From Prevotella sp. UBA1705 (GTDB lineage: Bacteria; Bacteroidota; Bacteroidia; Bacteroidales; Bacteroidaceae), in NCBI GenBank assembly GCA_002317385.1, contig DCJH01000022.1, forward strand, positions 3,245 through 42,812: 39,568 nucleotides of DNA, read 5' to 3'. Under the pieces are notes generated by a model. It was not told the DNA's origin and made no database searches. It was given only the letters and a program-made list of their open reading frames with translations. Positions 35,637 through 39,568 of the stretch are shown here, piece by piece (positions within the stretch are counted from its first letter, which is position 1; every line of letters starts with the position of its first letter). The position numbers and the translations under genes are program-made.

Positions 35637-35644
35637 TACCTTTG
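35637..35644 (+). promoter_or_regulatory. -7 box of the nucleotidyltransferase gene
   Basis: TACCTTTG matches TAnnTTTG and is identical to the -7 box of the tRNA-Met promoter. It gives a leader of about 95 nt. No clear -33 TTTG is found at 19-21 nt. Confidence 0.55.
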
Positions 35645-35744
35645 CAAAAGATAGGAGGGCGCAGGGCCACAGCGAACGGGTTTCCACAGGCCACGTGCAA
35701 GCTATCTCTTCTTGGAGAATTCATTCATTTAAACCATATTATCA

Positions 35745-36656
35745 ATGAAACCTACATTGTTACTCCTTGCTGCAGGAATGGGCAGCCGCTATGGTGGCCT
35801 GAAGCAGTTGGACGGTCTGGGTCCCAACGGTGAGACCATCATGGACTATTCTATCTACGATGCCATCCAGGCTGGATTTGGCAAGATAGTGTTCGTTATC
35901 CGCAAAGACTTTGAGGAGCAGTTCCGCGAGCAGGTGCTGTCTAAATACGAGGGCCACATCCCCGCGGAGTTGGTATTCCAGGGTCTGGATGCCCTGCCCG
36001 AAGGATTCTCAGTACCCGAGGGTCGCGAGAAGCCTTGGGGAACCAATCACGCCGTGCTCATGGCCAAGGATGTGATTAAGGAACCCTTCTGCGTGATCAA
36101 CTGCGACGACTTCTACAACCGCGATTGCTTCAAGGTAATCGGTAAGTTCCTGGCCGACCTTCCCGAGGGTAGCAAGAATCGCTACGCCATGGTGGGATTC
36201 CGCGTAGGCAATACGCTGAGCGAGAATGGTACGGTGGCCCGTGGCATCTGCTCGAAGGATGCTGAGGAAAACCTCACCACAGTGGTGGAGCGCACGGAGA
36301 TTGAACGTCACGATGGCGCCATCCAGTATAAGGATGAGAACGGCGAATGGGTGACGGTAGACGACAACACGCCTGTTTCCATGAATGTGTGGGGCTTCAC
36401 TCCCGACTATTTCGACTATAGCGAAGCCTATTTCAAGGAGTTCCTTTCCGACCCGAAGAACATGGAAAACAAGAAGGCAGAGTTCTTTATCCCATTGATG
36501 GTGAACAAGCTGATCAATGAGAACACGGCCACAGTGAAGGTGCTCGACACCACCAGCAAGTGGTTTGGCGTGACCTATGCTGCCGACCGTCCCAGTGTGG
36601 TAGCTAAGATTCAGAGCCTGGTAGACGAGGGCGTATATCCCTCTAAGCTGTTCTAA
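35745..36656 (+). CDS. Sugar-phosphate nucleotidyltransferase
   Basis: A 303-residue protein with the nucleotidyltransferase signature LLLAAGMGSRYGGLKQL at the N-terminus and the metal-binding CDDFYN motif at about 118. The family joins a sugar 1-phosphate to NTP, releasing pyrophosphate and an NDP-sugar for cell-surface glycans. Which sugar and nucleotide are used cannot be read here; it resembles Bacteroidetes proteins annotated simply as nucleotidyltransferase and is not a plain GalU or RmlA. It stands alone, with its own promoter and a strong terminator. Confidence 0.88.
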   Translation: MKPTLLLLAAGMGSRYGGLKQLDGLGPNGETIMDYSIYDAIQAGFGKIVFVIRKDFEEQFREQVLSKYEGHIPAELVFQGLDALPEGFSVPEGREKPWGTNHAVLMAKDVIKEPFCVINCDDFYNRDCFKVIGKFLADLPEGSKNRYAMVGFRVGNTLSENGTVARGICSKDAEENLTTVVERTEIERHDGAIQYKDENGEWVTVDDNTPVSMNVWGFTPDYFDYSEAYFKEFLSDPKNMENKKAEFFIPLMVNKLINENTATVKVLDTTSKWFGVTYAADRPSVVAKIQSLVDEGVYPSKLF

Positions 36657-36735
36657 TCATTGTGCATCGGAATCAGTAGCCTCAATATCGTATTGGGTGC
36701 ATCACTGATATTCTATATTAATATCAAGAAATTTG

Positions 36736-36772
36736 CCGCGAGAGATTTTTGTATTTCTCGCGGTTTTCTTTT
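36736..36772 (+). terminator. Terminator of the nucleotidyltransferase gene
   Basis: CCGCGAGA (36736-36743) and TCTCGCGG (36756-36763) are perfect 8-bp arms with a 12-nt loop, followed by TTTTCTTTT. It lies 80 nt after the stop codon. Confidence 0.92.
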
Positions 36773-36803
36773 GTTTCTGCCTCTGAAAATAACTCAAGAG
36801 TCG

Positions 36804-36909
36804 TGTCACAATTTATCGACTTTTTGGAATTTGCATCAAAATATTTGCATAATTTGGAACAGTTCTCAAGCTATTTTTATTCATTAAATCATTTTACCTA
36901 ATTGTGACA
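36804..36909. repeat. Widely spaced 10-bp inverted repeat at the edge of the AT-rich patch
   Basis: TGTCACAATT (36804-36813) and AATTGTGACA (36900-36909) are perfect inverted arms 86 bp apart, enclosing AT-rich DNA with no gene. The rest of 36773-37004 shows nothing else I can name. Confidence 0.5.
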
Positions 36910-37004
36910 ACAGATTAGAGACATTTCGCCTAATAGGGGATAAGATGGTTATGGGGAATGGCAAGTAAATCTATTATTAAAAAAGCATGGTTATAACATA
37001 GAAC

Positions 37005-37754
37005 TCAGATTTGACATTTGGCAGTGAATTTACAGTTAGGATAATTACTACATCCCATAAATGGACCAAATTTCCCGTTACGATAAACGAGATGACCGCT
37101 ACAACGGGGACAGACTCCACTCATTATTGCCATGTCATGAGTCTGTATTTTGGACTTAACGGACTCGATATGCTCTGTGGCAGTCTCGCTTGTAGTAAAA
37201 CTGGAGTAGGAGAGTTTGACCATCGCTTTCTGTAAATCATTGTCTTGTAAAATAACATCTTGATATTTTAGAATGGTTTGGAGTAATTGTTCTTGATTAA
37301 TTACGTGAAGTGTGGATTCCACCTTTAGGATTGCATTGCCTGTAAATACAACAATTGGAATAAAATAATCCAGTTGAAAATTCAACTTGGATTTCAATGT
37401 ACGAACATGTCCATAATTCTGGAGGATAGGATTGTAGAACTTATATTCTCTCCCAAAATTATATTTGGTCCAATATTCTGTGTAATTTCCGCCATATATT
37501 TTTCCTCGATACCTTTTAGTCTCTATTACAAAAATACCATATGGGGAGAAGACAATGTGGTCTATCTGTACACTTTTGTTATTACCTGTGAGATAAACAT
37601 TATTGAAAATTGTATATTCATCAGGGAGTTTCATTAATTCTCGTGCAATTGCCTTTTCTCCCAACCACCCGATATTTTTCTTATGGTAGAATTTCCTTAG
37701 TACACGAAATAATACTATAACCAAGATTAGACATAAGATATAGATTGAAGTCAT
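37005..37754 (-). CDS. Membrane-anchored NERD-domain protein with topoisomerase-type zinc finger
   Basis: A 249-residue protein with an N-terminal membrane helix (about 2-19), then a NERD nuclease-related domain (about 27-140). Residues Glu33, Asp65 (in QIDHIVFSPYG), Glu78 and Lys80 (in VIETKRYRG) match the PD-(D/E)xK-like core, so a nuclease active site looks intact. A C-terminal four-cysteine finger (Cys215, 218, 235, 241; CPRC...GPFMGCSNYPNC) resembles those at the end of type IA topoisomerases, which bind single-stranded DNA. The substrate is unknown. It starts 18 bp after the macro-domain gene on the same strand, so the two are probably one operon. The region is more AT-rich than the rest of the window. 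Confidence 0.9.
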   Translation of the reverse strand: MTSIYILCLILVIVLFRVLRKFYHKKNIGWLGEKAIARELMKLPDEYTIFNNVYLTGNNKSVQIDHIVFSPYGIFVIETKRYRGKIYGGNYTEYWTKYNFGREYKFYNPILQNYGHVRTLKSKLNFQLDYFIPIVVFTGNAILKVESTLHVINQEQLLQTILKYQDVILQDNDLQKAMVKLSYSSFTTSETATEHIESVKSKIQTHDMAIMSGVCPRCSGHLVYRNGKFGPFMGCSNYPNCKFTAKCQI

Positions 37755-37772
37755 AGGGATGTAGTTTCACAG

Positions 37773-39092
37773 TTAATCAATATATTTATCACAAGCTACC
37801 ATTCCTGATGGAGGGAATGGTATACCTTCTTTTTTACCTGTAAGAAACAAATAACCTTTAGAAAAGCAATTAGAATAGTCGGAAAAAGCCCATGGCAAAT
37901 GGCCTTGATAGCATTCGCGGACTACTAAATCAAACCATGAGCAATATTGTTTATCGACTCCCTTTCCAAGTTTTGCTATCTCGGGGAATTCATTTAGAAA
38001 TTTCTTTGCATTGTCGTATGGAGAATAGTCCAGCATGTTCCATGAAGGCATATTTCCACACGACGGGTAGGTTAGCTCTGAGGAAATGTTAGCGCAAATA
38101 GCTCCACACCTTTCTAAGGTATTTTCCTTAACAGTTATACAGCATCTCCATGCACATCCATTGGGAGAAATTGATGGACAGATTCTTATCTTCTCATACC
38201 CCAACTTGTGCATTTCTTCAATGCTCCTTATAAAGCGAATGTAAGGTAACTTTTGCCTTTCACGTTTTAATGACACTATCAATTTCTCTACAACTTTATG
38301 GGAAACATATTGTCCGACACTACGATAGTATTGTCCCCAGAATGTAGCTATACAAAATAAAACATATAAGTCGTTTATTTTATCCAAATCCAAATTTAGG
38401 ACATCAAACTTCTTGGCCCAGAGGTCATATGTCCTACATAATGACAGTTTCGATAGAAGGGAATCATGATCGGTTCTTTCAGAGGGTAATATTGAAAATA
38501 CTTCATGCCAGAATTGATCGGGTAGTGTATCAATTGTTTTCTTGTATTCCCTGACCTTGTCTCTTTCTCCTAAAAGAGCAAGAGATTCTTCCCAATAATA
38601 AGTTCGGTAAATATTTGCATCTTCTTCCGTAAAACAACAGAAGATAACCTTACCTTTATATCCTTTCCTTATTCTTGAAAATACCGTATGTAAGGCAATT
38701 CTTGCTGCTTGGTCTTTGGGATAGGAGTATACGCCTGTACTGATACACGAAAAGGCAATCGTTTCCATGTGATTCTTTTCGGCAAGGTCAAGAGAAGATT
38801 CATAGCATGAAGCAAGTAACTGGGCTTCATGATGGGTTCCGTCATGCCATATAGGGCCGACTGTATGAATAATTTTCTTACAGGGCAACTTATAGGCTGA
38901 AGTTATCTTTGACTGACCAGTTTCACAGCCTCCAAGGGTAAGGCATTCTTGTAGTAGCTGCAATCCGGCTGCCCTGTGTATGGCACCATCCACGCCACCT
39001 CCTCCGGTCAAAGAATTGTTAGCTGCATTAACAATCGCATCAACGTGCAGGTGAGTAATATCTCCTATATATATTTCAACAGCATTTCCCAT
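37773..39092 (-). CDS. Macro-domain protein with unrecognised cysteine-rich C-terminal region
   Basis: A 439-residue protein. Residues 1 to about 172 are a MacroD-type macro domain: GDITHLHVDAIVNAANNSL with Asp11 and Asn25, GGGGVDGAIHRAAG with Asp35, and the second loop SCISTGVYSYP. All ADP-ribose-binding residues expected for an ADP-ribosyl hydrolase are present. Residues about 180-439 match no family that I recognise; they are helical at first, then contain many Cys and Trp (ICPSISPNGCAWRCCITV, CGAICANISSELTYPSCG, KQYCSWFDLVVRECYQG). Usual stand-alone macro proteins stop near 170-190 residues, so this is a fusion or a long variant. First gene of a likely operon with the NERD gene. Removal of ADP-ribose from a target, perhaps a defence or stress role, is inferred. 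Confidence 0.9.
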   Translation of the reverse strand: MGNAVEIYIGDITHLHVDAIVNAANNSLTGGGGVDGAIHRAAGLQLLQECLTLGGCETGQSKITSAYKLPCKKIIHTVGPIWHDGTHHEAQLLASCYESSLDLAEKNHMETIAFSCISTGVYSYPKDQAARIALHTVFSRIRKGYKGKVIFCCFTEEDANIYRTYYWEESLALLGERDKVREYKKTIDTLPDQFWHEVFSILPSERTDHDSLLSKLSLCRTYDLWAKKFDVLNLDLDKINDLYVLFCIATFWGQYYRSVGQYVSHKVVEKLIVSLKRERQKLPYIRFIRSIEEMHKLGYEKIRICPSISPNGCAWRCCITVKENTLERCGAICANISSELTYPSCGNMPSWNMLDYSPYDNAKKFLNEFPEIAKLGKGVDKQYCSWFDLVVRECYQGHLPWAFSDYSNCFSKGYLFLTGKKEGIPFPPSGMVACDKYID

Positions 39093-39490
39093 AAAACTTA
39101 TAACGTATGGTTAACGAATCTTTACTGCTAATAGAGGTTGTGATATAGCAAAACGAGTTCTATCTTGATAATGATTAAACGGATAAGATTGCTAAAGACA
39201 AAGTTACAGAATTATTCTCTATGGCAAATCAATTTATCAATTAATTTAGATACCATGATAGCAAAATATACATTGAGATATAACATATATCAATTGACTA
39301 TCAAGATGATATGTAATCAAAAAGCAGATGAAAAACTTTTTAATATTAAAAACGGAACGATGGTAGAATGACTGCAATAAAAAAACAAGGGTGACAGTGC
39401 GTTCCAAATTGAATGTGTGCTCCTATCAATGATCTATCGCCATTTCTCCACGTATCTTATGCCAGTATGGGATTAGGGGGTAGGGATAAT
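39093..39490. other. AT-rich intergenic region before the tRNA
   Basis: About 400 bp of AT-rich sequence between the macro gene start and the tRNA terminator. A 68-codon frame at 39165-39371 has no recognisable domain and a low-complexity composition and is not called. On the minus strand TCGTTTTG near 39152 is a poor -7 match for the macro operon. Confidence 0.4.
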
Positions 39491-39523
39491 AAAAAAGGTC
39501 CGGCTCTATGAGAAGAACCGGAC
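39491..39523 (-). terminator. Terminator after the partial tRNA gene
   Basis: GTCCGGCTCT (39498-39507) and AGAACCGGAC (39514-39523) pair at 9 of 10 positions with a 6-nt loop. On the minus strand the stem is followed by TTTTTT (39496-39491), so it terminates transcription from the tRNA side. Confidence 0.85.
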
Positions 39524-39539
39524 TATTTGTAAGGAAAGG

Positions 39540-39568
39540 TGGTGCCTCTTGGAGTTGAACCAAGGACA
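39540..39568 (-). tRNA. 3' end of a tRNA gene, cut by the window edge
   Basis: On the minus strand the sequence reads a perfect T-arm (CTTGG, TTCAACT loop, CCAAG), then acceptor strand AGGCACC and discriminator A, with no CCA encoded. The anticodon lies outside, so the amino acid is not known. Confidence 0.85.

Noticed and set aside
35704..35714. Short match (TCTTGGAG) to the 3' region of the tRNA at the window end, considered as an attachment site
   Set aside because: Eight bases are far too few for an att site and there is no integrase in the window.
35474..35833. 119-codon frame before the nucleotidyltransferase
   Set aside because: Runs into the real gene in another frame, spans its promoter, and shows no domain or signal.
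36660..36887. 75-codon frame after the nucleotidyltransferase
   Set aside because: Contains the terminator hairpin of that gene and has no domain.
39165..39371. 68-codon frame in the AT-rich gap
   Set aside because: Low-complexity Ile/Lys/Asn composition expected by chance in AT-rich DNA; no domain or promoter.
1..39568. CRISPR array, insertion sequence or prophage
   Set aside because: No regularly spaced repeats, transposase, integrase or phage structural genes were seen.

Overview
The window looks like a chromosomal segment of a Bacteroidales bacterium, most likely Prevotella or a close relative. The evidence is a SusC/SusD pair, a hybrid two-component sensor, promoters of the Bacteroides type (TTTG, 20 nt, TAnnTTTG), a lipidated Omp85 protein next to TamB, a tRNA gene without encoded CCA, and a type IX secretion-like tail on one enzyme. 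The genus is inferred.

Positions 1-24894 form one polysaccharide utilization locus (PUL). In order it holds a GH3 beta-glucosidase (minus strand, cut by the window edge), a divergent GH43, an operon of SusC, SusD, two surface lipoproteins and a GH5 endoglucanase, a strong terminator, a hybrid two-component system (HTCS) regulator with its own promoter, another terminator, and a GH31 alpha-xylosidase (with PA14 insert) plus GH2 beta-galactosidase pair. GH5, GH31 with PA14, GH2, GH43 and GH3 together match the enzyme logic of the Bacteroides ovatus xyloglucan locus. The likely path is backbone cutting at the surface by GH5, import by SusC/D, then removal of galactose (GH2), arabinose (GH43), xylose (GH31) and finally glucose (GH3). 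A repeated TAACA motif with a 22-bp period lies upstream of three PUL promoters and is a candidate HTCS operator.

Positions 24895-25760 are mostly non-coding: a terminator, an interspersed palindromic repeat, an initiator-like tRNA-Met (minus strand) with its own promoter and terminator, and the promoter of the next operon. Positions 25762-27896 hold a TetR regulator, fabG and an RluA-family pseudouridine synthase. Positions 27978-34921 hold tamB and tamL, overlapping by 4 bp. After about 820 bp of non-coding DNA with palindromes comes a sugar nucleotidyltransferase (35745-36656) with a strong terminator.

Positions 36800-39490 look like an accessory patch: visibly more AT-rich, two minus-strand genes 18 bp apart, encoding a macro-domain protein with a long unrecognised cysteine-rich C-terminal region and a membrane-anchored NERD nuclease-like protein with a topoisomerase-type zinc finger. 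The window ends inside a minus-strand tRNA gene. This macro/NERD pair is the best candidate for an undescribed system; any defence or stress role is inference from domains and location.
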